A stretch of DNA of 64,000 bases from contig NZ_VUKA01000001.1 in the NCBI RefSeq assembly GCF_008386565.1, positions 1 to 64,000 of the forward strand, written 5' to 3'. The stretch's first letter is position 1. Each line of letters opens with the position of its first letter. Source of the stretch: Teichococcus oryzae (GTDB lineage Bacteria; Pseudomonadota; Alphaproteobacteria; Acetobacterales; Acetobacteraceae). The position numbers and the translations under genes are program-made. This document shows, piece after piece, positions 36,247 through 45,553 of this stretch. The notes under the pieces are model-generated. The model saw only the letters and a list, made by a program, of their open reading frames with translations. It had not been told where the DNA came from and did not search any database.

Positions 36247-36279
36247 AAAAACAACGGCCCGCCAGGATGGCAGGCCGTT
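36247..36279 (-). terminator. Intrinsic terminator for the long minus-strand block
   Basis: AACGGCC (36253-36259) pairs with GGCCGTT (36273-36279), with CCA/TGG pairing inside the loop. Read on the minus strand, the stem is followed by GTTTTTGC. It would end the transcript that carries the small RHH-like gene and probably the genes before it. Confidence 0.7.
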
Positions 36280-36360
36280 CCTTGAAGCATCAGGCCCATT
36301 GCCGGCAAGGTGAATCCCGGATCGCGATGCGCCCCTCCGGGTTCCGTCCGGCTTTCCGGC

Positions 36361-36522
36361 TCAGCGGAAGCGCCAATCCTCCGCATCCCCCGACGGCATT
36401 TCCGCCACGGCGTCGCTCACCACCACCGACAGCAGCTCGGCCGGGGTCGTGCCCAGGGCGGTGGCGGTCTGCGCGATGGCTTCGGCGAGTTCGTCCGGCA
36501 ACTCGATCGTCATTTCGGTCAT
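36361..36522 (-). CDS. Small ribbon-helix-helix-like protein
   Basis: A 53-residue protein. The N-terminal strand MTEMTIELPDELAEAIAQTA, a GTTPAE turn and a second helix LLSVVVSDAVAE give the pattern of ribbon-helix-helix (CopG/antitoxin-like) proteins. The C-terminus is acidic (SGDAEDWRFR). No toxin-like gene is adjacent; the neighbour upstream is a phosphatase. It could be an orphan antitoxin-like protein or a small regulator. A purine-rich GGAAGCGGA lies upstream of the ATG, and the gene is followed by a good terminator. Confidence 0.6.
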   Translation of the reverse strand: MTEMTIELPDELAEAIAQTATALGTTPAELLSVVVSDAVAEMPSGDAEDWRFR

Positions 36523-36605
36523 GGAGGTCCGCTTCCTGATTCCTGCAGGACGAGAACGCCGGGGGCGGGGCTTGGATGCGCCAAAGGCCGAGGATTTGCA
36601 GGAGG

Positions 36606-37223
36606 TCAGCCGGGCAGCCGGGCCTGTTCCATCCGTTGCCAGCCGCAAAGCAGCTCGCGGTTGCCGCGCCGGAAAGCGAAAAGGTTGCCGCCGCCCTGTC
36701 CGGGCTGGTCGGCGTCGCGGCCGATCGGGCGCTTCATGAGGTGGCACAGCAGCAGCGCCCCCACCGCGCCATGCGCCACGATCAGTATGTCCCCTGGCAG
36801 GATGTCCCCTGGCAGGATGTTGCCCGGCGGTGCCTCCAGGGCCTGCTCCACCGCCGCGAGCATGCGGGCCTGGGCATCCACGGCGCGTTCCCATCCACAG
36901 ACGGACAGTTCGGGCTGCGCGAAGAAGGCGTCGGCCACCCGCTCGAACTCCGCCTGCGGCAGAAATCCGGTGGCGGAGCGGTCATTCTCGCCCAGTCCGG
37001 GGATCACCCGCACCTCCAGCCCGAGATGCGCCGCGACCACCCCGGCGGCATCGCGCGCCTTGCGCTCGGCGCTGCTGGCGATGTGGCGGATGCCGCCGAT
37101 CCAGGGGCGGTCCAGAACCGCCCGCATGCGGTTGAAGCCGGTCTCCGACAGCGTCCAGTCCGGCACCGGAATGGCCGGGTCGATCGCCACTTCGGGATGG
37201 GTCAGCAGGATGGCGCGGCTCAC
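36606..37223 (-). CDS. Histidine phosphatase-family protein with altered RHG motif
   Basis: A 205-residue protein with the phosphoglycerate mutase-like fold signature. The usual LxRHGxT motif reads ILLTHPEV: His9 is kept, but the Arg is replaced by Thr and the Gly by Pro. The second-half motifs are retained: SSAERKARDAA, GLGENDRSATGF and VAHGAVGALLL with the second His. Either it is a conserved variant subfamily or catalysis is impaired. It starts with GTG in a GTGA overlap with the MFS gene. An in-frame 15-bp tandem repeat encodes the repeated ILPGD before the second His. Confidence 0.75.
   Translation of the reverse strand: MSRAILLTHPEVAIDPAIPVPDWTLSETGFNRMRAVLDRPWIGGIRHIASSAERKARDAAGVVAAHLGLEVRVIPGLGENDRSATGFLPQAEFERVADAFFAQPELSVCGWERAVDAQARMLAAVEQALEAPPGNILPGDILPGDILIVAHGAVGALLLCHLMKRPIGRDADQPGQGGGNLFAFRRGNRELLCGWQRMEQARLPG
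36791..36820. repeat. 15-bp tandem repeat inside the phosphatase gene
   Basis: The unit CCCCTGGCAGGATGT occurs twice in perfect tandem, flanked by a partial copy on each side. It is in frame and adds five residues (ILPGD) per copy, just before the catalytic VAHGAVG motif. Such a repeat can change copy number by slippage. Confidence 0.9.
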
Positions 37224-38482
37224 GCGCCACGCCTCGGGCGGATGGTGAACAGGATAACGGCGCCAAGGGCGAGGAAGCCGAGCACCGTGGCCATGCCGGC
37301 GCGCTGGCTGCCGGTGGCGGCGGTCACGGCGGCCAGCATGGCGGGGCCCATGAAGCCGGTGATCCGCCCGGACAGGGCGAACAGGCCGAAATGCGCCGCC
37401 ACCTCCTCCGGCGGGGCCAGCGCCGCCATCAGGGAGCGGCTGGCGGATTGCGCCGGCCCCATGAACAGGCCGAGCGCCAGCGCCAGCCCCCAGAACGCCG
37501 CCTTGCTGTCCACCAGGACCAGTGCGGTGCCGAGGCCGATGATCGCGGCCAGCGACAGCAGCACGGTGTTGCGCGCGCCCAGCAGCCGGTCCTCCAGCAG
37601 CCCCGCCGCCGCCGCGCCCAGCCCGGCGGTGACGTTGAGGGCGATGCCGAACAGCAGGATCTCCTCGAACGTCATGCCGAACTGGCCGGCGGCGAAGATG
37701 GCGCCAAAGGCGAACAGGGTGTTCAGCCCGTCGGTGTAGAACAGCCGCGCCAGCAGGAAGCGGCCGATCACCGGGCTGCGCGGCAGGCCGCGCAGCAGGC
37801 GGGCGATCTCGGCCAGGCCGCCGCGGATGGCGGCGCCCCAGGCGGGCCGCGGCGGCGGCGGGTCGGGCAGGGCCAGCAGCACCGGCCAGCCGAAGCCGAT
37901 CAGCCAGATCGCCACCAGCAGGGCGGTGGCGCGGACATGCTCGGCCGCCGCGTGGTCCAGGCCGAGCGGCGACGGATCAGGGCGCACCAGCACGAACAAC
38001 GCCACCAGCAGGCAGGCCAGCCCCCCGGCATAGCCCAGCCCCCAGGCGAGGCCGGACACCCGCCCCAGCTTTTCCGGCGGCGCCACGCCGGGCAGCATGG
38101 CGTTGTAGAACACTGTGCCCAGCTCGAAGCCGACCGTGGCGATGCCGACGCAGAACAGCGCCCAAAGGGTGGAGGAGGGGCCGGGGGTCGCGAACCAGAT
38201 CAGCCCGGTGGCCAGCGCCGTGACCGCCGTGCAGCACAGCAGCATGAAGCGCCGCCGCCCCCCGGCATCGGCCACCGCCCCCAGCGCCGGCGAAAGCACC
38301 GCGATGGCGATGCCGGCCAGGGCCTGCATCCAGCCCCATTGCGCCTGCCCTGTGACCGGGTCGGCGGCGATGCCCTGGGTGAAGTAGGTGGCGATGACAA
38401 AGGTGGACACCACGGTGGGGAAGGCGCTGTTGGCCCAGTCATACAGCGCCCAGGCGAACACCTTGCCCCGCGTGCCGGTCAT
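37220..38482 (-). CDS. MFS transporter of the UMF1 (Atg22-like) type
   Basis: A 420-residue transporter with about twelve helices. Its N-terminus [18 protein letters not shown] is the hallmark of the UMF1/Atg22-like branch of the major facilitator superfamily, and the second half contains a typical [15 protein letters not shown] helix. The substrate is unknown; eukaryotic Atg22 effluxes amino acids. The ATG at 38482 overlaps the rsmA stop (ATGA); the longer frame lies under rsmA. Confidence 0.9.
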   Translation of the reverse strand: MTGTRGKVFAWALYDWANSAFPTVVSTFVIATYFTQGIAADPVTGQAQWGWMQALAGIAIAVLSPALGAVADAGGRRRFMLLCCTAVTALATGLIWFATPGPSSTLWALFCVGIATVGFELGTVFYNAMLPGVAPPEKLGRVSGLAWGLGYAGGLACLLVALFVLVRPDPSPLGLDHAAAEHVRATALLVAIWLIGFGWPVLLALPDPPPPRPAWGAAIRGGLAEIARLLRGLPRSPVIGRFLLARLFYTDGLNTLFAFGAIFAAGQFGMTFEEILLFGIALNVTAGLGAAAAGLLEDRLLGARNTVLLSLAAIIGLGTALVLVDSKAAFWGLALALGLFMGPAQSASRSLMAALAPPEEVAAHFGLFALSGRITGFMGPAMLAAVTAATGSQRAGMATVLGFLALGAVILFTIRPRRGA

Positions 38483-39345
38483 CCGCCGCGGGCCAGAAGC
38501 AATCGCGCCAGGGTTTCGAACTCGGCCACCGACAGCGTCTCGGCGCGGCGCGTGCCGTCGAGGCCGGCCTGCCGCAGCAGCGCTTCCGCCTCGCCCAGTG
38601 ATTTCAGGCTGGAGCGCAGCATCTTGCGGCGCTGCCCGAAGGCGGCGGCGGTGACCTTTTCCAGCGCCGCCAGCAGGGCCGGCTCCGGCGCCTCCGCATG
38701 CGGCACGAGATGGACAATGGCCGACCACACCTTGGGCGGGGGCGCGAAGGCGCCGGGCGGCAGGCGCAGCGCCATGCGGCACTGGCAGCGGAACTGCGAC
38801 AACACGGCCAGCCGCCCGTAATGCTCCGTGTCCGGGGCGGCGACGATGCGCTCCGCCACCTCCTGCTGGAACATCAGCGTCAGGCTCTCGAACAGATGCG
38901 CCTGGCGCAGCCAGCCGATCAGCAGCGGCGTGCCGACATTATAGGGCAGGTTGGCGACGATCTTGCGCGGCGCCGACAGCAGGCTTTCGGCATCGATCCG
39001 GAGCGCGTCGCCCTCGATGATGCGCAGCCGGCCCGGATGGGCGGCCGACAATTCCTCCAGCGCGGCGATGGCGCGGCGGTCCAGCTCCACCGCCACCACC
39101 TCGGCCGCCGGGCCGTCGAGCAGGGCGCGGGTCAGGCCGCCGGGGCCGGGCCCGACCTCCAGCACCCGCCGCCCGTCGAGCGGCGCCGCCAGGGCGGCGA
39201 TGCGGGCGCACAGCGTGGCATCCAGCAGGAAATGCTGGCCGAGCGATTTGCGGGCGGCCAGCCCATGCCGGGCGATGACCTCGGACAGCGGCGGAAGCAG
39301 CCGATCAGCTCCGCATCTCGACCTGGGCGCGGCGCCGCAGGTCAC
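38479..39345 (-). CDS. rsmA: 16S rRNA dimethyladenosine transferase
   Basis: A 288-residue methyltransferase (KsgA) that dimethylates A1518 and A1519 of 16S rRNA late in 30S assembly. Motifs are SLGQHFLLD, the SAM-binding [14 protein letters not shown], catalytic [11 protein letters not shown] and [12 protein letters not shown]. No ATG precedes the conserved region, so the GTG at 39345, which overlaps the end of surA by 41 bases, is the likely start. In many relatives pdxA lies between surA and rsmA; here it is absent. Confidence 0.95.
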   Translation of the reverse strand: MTCGAAPRSRCGADRLLPPLSEVIARHGLAARKSLGQHFLLDATLCARIAALAAPLDGRRVLEVGPGPGGLTRALLDGPAAEVVAVELDRRAIAALEELSAAHPGRLRIIEGDALRIDAESLLSAPRKIVANLPYNVGTPLLIGWLRQAHLFESLTLMFQQEVAERIVAAPDTEHYGRLAVLSQFRCQCRMALRLPPGAFAPPPKVWSAIVHLVPHAEAPEPALLAALEKVTAAAFGQRRKMLRSSLKSLGEAEALLRQAGLDGTRRAETLSVAEFETLARLLLARGG

Positions 39346-40642
39346 GCTGCAACTGGCGCGAGGTGAGCTCGATGCGGTCGCGCAGGATGATCAGCCGCGC
39401 CTGGTCCGGCGTCAGCTCCGCCATGTTGCGCGTTTCCCTGGAGCAGACGGCGATCACCAGCACGCCATCGGGGGTGATCAGCGGCTGGCTGGCGCGGTTG
39501 ACGGCCAGGCTCGCCACGATGTTGCGCAGCGGCGGCGGCTGCATTCCATCCAGCCGCAGCGGGCCACCGGGATCGGCCGGGCGGCTGCCGCCCTGGGCGG
39601 CCGCTTCCACGGCAGGGCAGGACTTGCCTTCCAGGGCGCGGGCACGCTCCACCGCCTGCAGCTGCTGTTGCGTCGGCGCCTGCGGGTCGAGCGGCGAGGA
39701 AAAGCCGAAAAACGCCTGACGCAGCGACACCAGCGTCGCCAGGTCGCGCCCGGTTTCCCGCTTCTGGCGCAGCGCCACGATCTGGAAGCCGCCGGGCACG
39801 CGCACCGGATTGGCGATGGCGCCGGAGGGCATGCGGCCGATCACGTCGGCCACGGCGGGGTCGAACTCGTCGGCCCGCACCCAGCCCATGTCGCCGCCCT
39901 GCAGCGCCGTCTGGCTTTGGCTGAACTGGGTGGCGGCGGCGGGGAAGGGCACGCCGGCGCGAAGCTGGCCCACCACGTCGTCCACGAAGCGGCGCACCTC
40001 CGGCTCGGCGGCGGGGTCGTCCACGGGAATGAAGATCTCGGACACCAGGTATTCCGGCTCGCCGATGCGCGCATTGTGGGTGGCGATGTATTCGTCCACC
40101 CGCGCCTGGCTGATCTGGCCCTGGGCGCCGAGCTGCTGGCGCACCAGCCGCGACCAGCCGATCTGGTTGCGGATCTGGTCGTACAGGGCGCGGGGCTGCA
40201 CGCCGCTGGATTGCAGCTGCTGCGCCAGCCGCCCCGGGGGCATGCCGTTGCGGCCCTCGATCTCGGCCACGGCGGCCGCCACGTCGGCATCGGCGACAGG
40301 GATGCGGCGGCGCTGCACCTCCTGCATGCGCAGCCGCTCATCCACCAGCAGCCGCGTCACCTGCGGCCGCAGCCGGGCCAGCACGTCGGGGTTCGGCCCC
40401 ATGCCGGCGTTCAGCGCGAACAGGCGGGCGCGGTTGGTCACCTCATTGGCGGTGACGATGTCGCCATTCACCACCGCGACGATGCGGTTGGTGTCGGCGG
40501 CGCCGGCGGGGGCGGTGCCCTGCGCCCGGGCCGCGGCCGGCAGCGCCGCCAGCGGCAGCAGGGCCGCCAGGGGAAGCAGCACCGCGAGGGCCACGGGGCG
40601 GGGGAAGGCGCGAAGGGGAGCGGAGGCGCGTCGCATGGCCAT
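39305..40642 (-). CDS. surA: SurA-like periplasmic peptidyl-prolyl isomerase/chaperone
   Basis: A 445-residue periplasmic chaperone for outer-membrane proteins. It has a signal peptide of about 40 residues with cleavage near AARAQ, then a SurA N-domain beginning [20 protein letters not shown]. One parvulin domain follows around residues 195-295 ([40 protein letters not shown]). E. coli SurA has two parvulin domains; the second segment here is degenerate. It lies 40 bases after lptD, the classic arrangement, because LptD is a main SurA client. Confidence 0.93.
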   Translation of the reverse strand: MAMRRASAPLRAFPRPVALAVLLPLAALLPLAALPAAARAQGTAPAGAADTNRIVAVVNGDIVTANEVTNRARLFALNAGMGPNPDVLARLRPQVTRLLVDERLRMQEVQRRRIPVADADVAAAVAEIEGRNGMPPGRLAQQLQSSGVQPRALYDQIRNQIGWSRLVRQQLGAQGQISQARVDEYIATHNARIGEPEYLVSEIFIPVDDPAAEPEVRRFVDDVVGQLRAGVPFPAAATQFSQSQTALQGGDMGWVRADEFDPAVADVIGRMPSGAIANPVRVPGGFQIVALRQKRETGRDLATLVSLRQAFFGFSSPLDPQAPTQQQLQAVERARALEGKSCPAVEAAAQGGSRPADPGGPLRLDGMQPPPLRNIVASLAVNRASQPLITPDGVLVIAVCSRETRNMAELTPDQARLIILRDRIELTSRQLQRDLRRRAQVEMRS

Positions 40643-40682
40643 TTCCTAATGCAGATCCCGCCTCGCGGGAACCGGCCGCCGC

Positions 40683-43130
40683 TCAGATGGCGCGGAAGCC
40701 GAAATCGCCGATGGTCTTGAAAGAGACGCGGAACAGCAGAATGGTCTCGGCGGGATAATAATTCGAGCGCGAGCTCGGCTCGGCATAGCTCTTGGAGAAA
40801 TGCGTGGCGAAGATCAGGCACTCATCCTCGTAGGTGAGGTTGGCGCCGATGCCCACGGCACGGTCCAGCTCCATGTCGTAGCGGCCATAGGCGCCGGCGC
40901 TCCAGTGGCGGCTGATCTGCCCTTGCACGCTGCCGGCGATCTCCCGCCGCTCGCGCGTCGAGATCAGCGCGTCGGACGGGATGGTGTAGAGATAGCTGGC
41001 GCCGAGGCTGACACGGCTGACGCTGACCCTGGCCTGGGCTTCCACCAGCCGCGCATCCAGCCCGTCCTTGTCGAGGCGCGTGCGGCCGATCAGGTCCAGC
41101 CAGGGCGTGGGCGACAGCCGCACCCGCCCGACCCAGTCGGAGGCCTTGTCCCGCAGCCCCGATTCCTCGGAAAACACGTCCTCCCGGGTGGTGCGGAAGG
41201 AGCGGCCGACCAGCCCCTCCAGCTGCCCGCCATTGGGGAAGAACCAGGCACCGCGCAGCGCCGCATCCACCCGCGTGCCGCCTTCCTGCCGGTCGCGGCC
41301 GGTGAAGCGGTTGAGCTGGAACAGGTTGGCGTCGGTGAACTCGAAGCCGTAGCTGTCCTCGTTGGGCACCATGAGCTGGCGGCCGGTGGCGGGGCCGGTG
41401 ACCAGCTGCACGCGTGGCTCCAGCAGCTGGCTGCCATAGGCGCCGGCGCTGCGGGTGACCGGCAGCCGCCAGTCGAGGCCGAGCCGCACATTGCCCTGCA
41501 CATCCGACACGGCGCTGCGGTTGCCGAAATTCGGCGCCTCGTTGAAGTCGTCCGCCCAGCGGCCAATGCCGTCAGCCTGTCCGCGCAGCGTCCACACCGC
41601 GCCCATGCCGTCGATCGAGGGCCGCTCATAGGTCACCCGCGACGCCAGGCGGCGTGTGTCGGTGCCCTGGGTGCGGCTGATGGCGAAGGCGTTGAAATCC
41701 CACGTCATGTAGCCACCGAACCGGTCCCGCCCGAACCAGCGGTCGCCGAACAGGTTCGGCAGGACCAGGGGGATCTGTCCGGTGTCGTCCACTTCCGACA
41801 GCCCCTGGTAGAAGCGGGTGTCGGCGCGGAAATAGCTTTCGGTGCCCCAGAAGCCTTCCAGATACAGGTCGGAGGCGAGCTGCCGCTGCGACGGATAGCG
41901 CCAGGCGCGCAGATAAGCCTCGGAACTGGCGCGGTTCAGGTTGAAGCCGGTGCGCCAGTTCTCGTCGATGGCGAACAGGCCCTTGGAGAAGATATGGCCG
42001 CCCCAGCCTTCCTCATCCTCCGCGCCGCCACGCTGGCCGACCGAGGCGTTGAGCTGCACCTGGCCGAAATTGAAGCGCCGGCGATAGTCGAGGCCCAGCG
42101 CGGGGTCCTGCTTGGTGGAAAAGGTGGGCGACAGCGTCAGGTCGGAGCTCGGGTCGATCGCCCAGTAATAGGGCGTCTCGACGAAACCGCCGAGAAAGGA
42201 GGACGAGCCGAGGCTCGGCGTCAGAAAGCCGGACTGGCGCGGCACCGACGGGTCGGGATGCGACAGGTAGGGCGTCCAGAACACCGGCCAGCCGCCCATC
42301 AGCAGCGAGGCGTCGCGGTAGCGCAGCCGCTTCTGGGCCTGGTCATGCGTGGCGTAGCGGGCGCGCAGCTGCCACAGTGGCGGCGCCGTCGGGTCGTCGG
42401 CGCAAAGGTCGCAGGAGGAATACAGCACCCGCGACAGGTCGAGGATGGTGCCGTCCGTGCGCCGCGCGCCGGTGGCCACCATGCGCCCGTTCTGCGCCAG
42501 CCGGGCGGACAGGCCCTGCAGCACGCCGTCGCGCATGTTGCCGGTCAGCTCGGCGCGGTCGGCGAACAACACCTGCCCATCCGGCTGGAGGAGCTGGACA
42601 TTGCCCTCGGCCACCGCGATGCCGGTTTGCCGGTTGTAGGTGAAGCGGTCGGCGCGAAGGATGCGCTCGTTCTGCCAGGCCTCCACCGCGCCGGTGGCGG
42701 TGACCAGGTTGTTGTCCCGGTCGTATTCCACCTGCTCGGCGGTGAAGGTGACGGGGGCGTTGTTGCCGGTCTGGTCCGGGCTGGCCGCGCCCGGCGGCAG
42801 GGGGGCGGGCGGCGGGGCGGGGGTGGCCAGGCCCGGGTCCATGCCGGTGCCGCCCGGCACCGCGAGCTGGCCGAGCGCGTCAGGCCCCGACAACCCCGGC
42901 GCGCCGGGAACATGGCCCGGTCCACCGGATGGCAGGGTGGCGGGGCCGCCCCAGCCGCGGGCGTCGTGCTGGGCATGGCCGCGTCCGGCGGGCAGGGCCA
43001 GCGCCACCAGCGCCACGCCGCCCAGCAGCAGGGCGCGCCAGGCCGGGGCGGTGTTGCCCGGTCCGGCCTTCCGGTTCCCCGCGGGATTCGCCGCGGCCAC
43101 GCGCTTGGCTTGCTCCATACCCGCCTGCAT
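40683..43130 (-). CDS. lptD: LPS-assembly outer-membrane protein LptD
   Basis: An 815-residue outer-membrane protein that inserts lipopolysaccharide into the outer leaflet. The signal region (LLLGGVALVALALPAGRGHA) is followed by a Pro/Gly-rich linker, a LptA/OstA-like jellyroll at about 125-235 (FTAEQVEYDRDNNLVTATGA) and a beta-barrel that begins with GFLTPSLGSSSFLGG. A Cys pair lies in SCDLCADD. An alternative start four codons later (43118) is possible. It follows lptG by 50 bases. Confidence 0.95.
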   Translation of the reverse strand: MQAGMEQAKRVAAANPAGNRKAGPGNTAPAWRALLLGGVALVALALPAGRGHAQHDARGWGGPATLPSGGPGHVPGAPGLSGPDALGQLAVPGGTGMDPGLATPAPPPAPLPPGAASPDQTGNNAPVTFTAEQVEYDRDNNLVTATGAVEAWQNERILRADRFTYNRQTGIAVAEGNVQLLQPDGQVLFADRAELTGNMRDGVLQGLSARLAQNGRMVATGARRTDGTILDLSRVLYSSCDLCADDPTAPPLWQLRARYATHDQAQKRLRYRDASLLMGGWPVFWTPYLSHPDPSVPRQSGFLTPSLGSSSFLGGFVETPYYWAIDPSSDLTLSPTFSTKQDPALGLDYRRRFNFGQVQLNASVGQRGGAEDEEGWGGHIFSKGLFAIDENWRTGFNLNRASSEAYLRAWRYPSQRQLASDLYLEGFWGTESYFRADTRFYQGLSEVDDTGQIPLVLPNLFGDRWFGRDRFGGYMTWDFNAFAISRTQGTDTRRLASRVTYERPSIDGMGAVWTLRGQADGIGRWADDFNEAPNFGNRSAVSDVQGNVRLGLDWRLPVTRSAGAYGSQLLEPRVQLVTGPATGRQLMVPNEDSYGFEFTDANLFQLNRFTGRDRQEGGTRVDAALRGAWFFPNGGQLEGLVGRSFRTTREDVFSEESGLRDKASDWVGRVRLSPTPWLDLIGRTRLDKDGLDARLVEAQARVSVSRVSLGASYLYTIPSDALISTRERREIAGSVQGQISRHWSAGAYGRYDMELDRAVGIGANLTYEDECLIFATHFSKSYAEPSSRSNYYPAETILLFRVSFKTIGDFGFRAI

Positions 43131-43180
43131 AGCGGCTTCGGCGGACGGCGGCGAGAGGCCCCAGCACGGCCATTGCGATC

Positions 43181-44296
43181 TCAGCCATCCTCCACATAAA
43201 GCAGCAGGGTCAGGGCGAACATCAGCCCGGCGACGGACGGCGCCCAGGCGGCCAGCACCACCGGCAGGGTGCCGGCCTGGCCCAGCTCCTCCACCACCTT
43301 GTCCAGCAGGAACAGGGCGAAGCCCGCGGCGACGCCGGCGCCCAGCATCTGCGCCACCCCGCCGCGCCGCGCATGGCGCATGGAGAAGCCGGCGGCCAGC
43401 AGCGCCATGGCGACGGCCAGCAGGGGCGTGGACAACAGCGACTCGAAGTGCAGCCGGTGGCGCACCGCCGAGAAGCCTGCGCTTTCCAGCACCTTGATGA
43501 AGCCCGGCAGCGCCCAGAAGGACAGCGTGTCGGGGGAAGCGAAGCTTTCCTCGATGCGGTCGGGCGTCAGGGTGGTCGGCAGGCGCAGCGCCTCGGGCGC
43601 CGAAGGGGGGCGGTTGGTGACATAGGTCACGGCCTGCCCCAGTTCCCAGATGCCGGGGGTCAGGCGGGCCAGCGGCGCCTCCACCCGCGTCAGCGGCCGG
43701 TCCTGGGCGGAAAGGCGCCAGAGGGAGGCATCCCGCAGCACGAAGCCCTCGCCCGGGCGCACTTCCGGCACCCCGGCCAGGATGGCGACGCCGCCCGGCT
43801 CCAGCCCGTCATCCGCCTGCCGCAGCCATAGGCGGCCGCCGGCCAGGGAGCTGAGGCCGGTGGCGTTGCGCAGATAGGTGGCGTCCATCCGCTCGGCCCG
43901 CGAGAACATCGCCGCCGAAAGCGGCGAGACCACCGTGATCGCCAGCCCGCCCAGCAGCAGGGCGACCATGATGGGGCCGAACAGGAAGCTCCAGGCCGAC
44001 ACGCCGGCGGCCCGCGCCACCACCAGCTCCGAGGCGCGGGACAGGCGCCAGAAGGCCACAATGCCGCCCAGCAGGATGCCGAAGGGCAGGATCTGCATCA
44101 CCACATAGGGCAGCCGCAGCGCGGCGATGCTGGCCACCAGGGCGAAGCTCGCTTCCTCCCGCGTGGCGGCGCGGCGCAGCAGCTCGATGAAGTCGAACAA
44201 GGCCACCAGCGCCGCGAGCGCCAGGATCATGGCCACCGCCATGCCGGCGAAGCGGCGGGCGATGTAGAGCGAAAGCGTGGGGGAGAAGACCGGCAC
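43181..44296 (-). CDS. lptG: LPS export ABC transporter permease LptG
   Basis: A 371-residue inner-membrane permease with six helices, three at each end, flanking a periplasmic jellyroll-like domain. The start LSLYIARRFAGMAVAM and FDFIELLRRA are typical of LptG. With LptF and the LptB ATPase (not in the window) it extracts LPS from the inner membrane. It lies three bases after lptF. Confidence 0.95.
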   Translation of the reverse strand: MPVFSPTLSLYIARRFAGMAVAMILALAALVALFDFIELLRRAATREEASFALVASIAALRLPYVVMQILPFGILLGGIVAFWRLSRASELVVARAAGVSAWSFLFGPIMVALLLGGLAITVVSPLSAAMFSRAERMDATYLRNATGLSSLAGGRLWLRQADDGLEPGGVAILAGVPEVRPGEGFVLRDASLWRLSAQDRPLTRVEAPLARLTPGIWELGQAVTYVTNRPPSAPEALRLPTTLTPDRIEESFASPDTLSFWALPGFIKVLESAGFSAVRHRLHFESLLSTPLLAVAMALLAAGFSMRHARRGGVAQMLGAGVAAGFALFLLDKVVEELGQAGTLPVVLAAWAPSVAGLMFALTLLLYVEDG

Positions 44297-44299
44297 CGC

Positions 44300-45439
44300 T
44301 CAGCGCCCTTCCGCCAGATGCGGCCGCCGCCGCGGCATTCCCGGCTGCCCGGACAGCACCCAGGCGGAAGCCAGGATCGGCAGGATCGGGTGCAGCCAGA
44401 TCAGCGGAATGAAGCGGTTGTCGCGCGCGGCCAGGGTGCCGACGGACAGGCCGATGGCCAGCAGGGTGACCACCATGCCGACGCCGATCACCGCCGGCCG
44501 CCAGTCGCCATAGCGGCGGAAGCCGCTGGCCAGCGCGACCGCCAGCCCGACCATGGCATAGGACAGCGCCGTGAAGGGCGAGGCGAGGCGGCCATGGCCT
44601 TCCGCGCGGAACTTGACGATGTCGCGCCCGGGCAGGTTTTCCGCGGGGTCGGGGTTCAGCAATTCGGACACAAAGCGTTCCCGCGAGTCGCGGTTGCGCA
44701 CCGCTTCCGGCTCGTTGCGGGCCGAATCCGCGAGGTCCAGGCTGTTCTCGGTGAAGGACAGGGTGGAGAAGCGGGCCGGGCGCGTCGCCGTCGCGGGTTC
44801 CAGCTGCTGCCGCACGCCGTTGAGCAGGATGACGCGCGGCCCGGCTGCGGTGGTCAGCAGGCGGCCCTGTTCCGCCATGATGGTGACGGGAACGCCAGGC
44901 TCGCGCGTGTCGTGCACCAGGATGCCGCGCAGGGTGCCGTCGGCGTCGCGGCGGCGGGCGTAAACGGTGAGGTCATCGCCCAGGGCGGAGAATACCCCTT
45001 CCTGCAGCAGCACGGCGGCCATCTGGTTGCGGATCTCGAACTGCCAGGAACGGAAGGCGGCGTGGCTGACCGGCACCAGCCAGAGCTGCAGGAACAGGCA
45101 CAGCCCCGTGGCGATGCCGGCGACCAGCAGCGCCGGTCGGGCCAGCCGCCAGTCGGACAGGCCGGCGGCGCGCATCACCACCAGCTCGCGGTCGGCGGTC
45201 AGCCGCACATAGGTGAACAGCAGCACCACGAAGGTGGTGATCGGCAGGATCACCGCGAAGAAGGAGGGCAGCAGCAGCCCGGTCAGCTCGATGAACACGA
45301 CCAGGGACAGACCGCGGTCCAGCACCAGCTCGATGAAGCGCAGGCTTTGCGTCAACCACACCAGGGCGGCGAGGCCGATGGTCACGGCCAGCAGGGCGAT
45401 GCCGAGCTGGCGGAACAGGTATCGGTCGATGCGGGTCAT
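44300..45439 (-). CDS. lptF: LPS export ABC transporter permease LptF
   Basis: A 379-residue permease. The N-terminus MTRIDRYLFRQLGIALLAVT, the TQSLRFIELVLDRGLS helix and the ADRELVVMRAAGLS coupling helix are typical of LptF. A periplasmic domain and three C-terminal helices follow. ATG at 45439 is preferred over 45454 because family members begin MxRxDRYLF. It forms the LptFG channel with the following gene. Confidence 0.95.
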   Translation of the reverse strand: MTRIDRYLFRQLGIALLAVTIGLAALVWLTQSLRFIELVLDRGLSLVVFIELTGLLLPSFFAVILPITTFVVLLFTYVRLTADRELVVMRAAGLSDWRLARPALLVAGIATGLCLFLQLWLVPVSHAAFRSWQFEIRNQMAAVLLQEGVFSALGDDLTVYARRRDADGTLRGILVHDTREPGVPVTIMAEQGRLLTTAAGPRVILLNGVRQQLEPATATRPARFSTLSFTENSLDLADSARNEPEAVRNRDSRERFVSELLNPDPAENLPGRDIVKFRAEGHGRLASPFTALSYAMVGLAVALASGFRRYGDWRPAVIGVGMVVTLLAIGLSVGTLAARDNRFIPLIWLHPILPILASAWVLSGQPGMPRRRPHLAEGR

Positions 45440-45507
45440 GCGGGCCGGAAACAATCCTTGGGCGGCGGGGGAAAGGACGACAGGGCGGGGCAGGCTTCGC
45501 CGCGCTG

Positions 45508-45536
45508 CATGTAGGCCCCCGCGCCCTGGCCGCCAA
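45508..45536 (-). promoter_or_regulatory. Possible sigma70-type promoter for lptF
   Basis: On the minus strand TTGGCG (45536-45531) is followed by a 17-base spacer and TACATG (45513-45508), about 70 bases before the lptF start. Spacing is ideal and the -10 box imperfect. It lies in the only sizeable gap of this block. Confidence 0.35.
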
Positions 45537-45553
45537 CCCGAGCGGCGTTGCGG

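Noticed and set aside
36361-37223. Toxin-antitoxin pair formed by the RHH-like gene and its neighbour
   Set aside because: The neighbour is a histidine phosphatase-fold protein and the genes are separated by 83 bases; no toxin fold is recognised.
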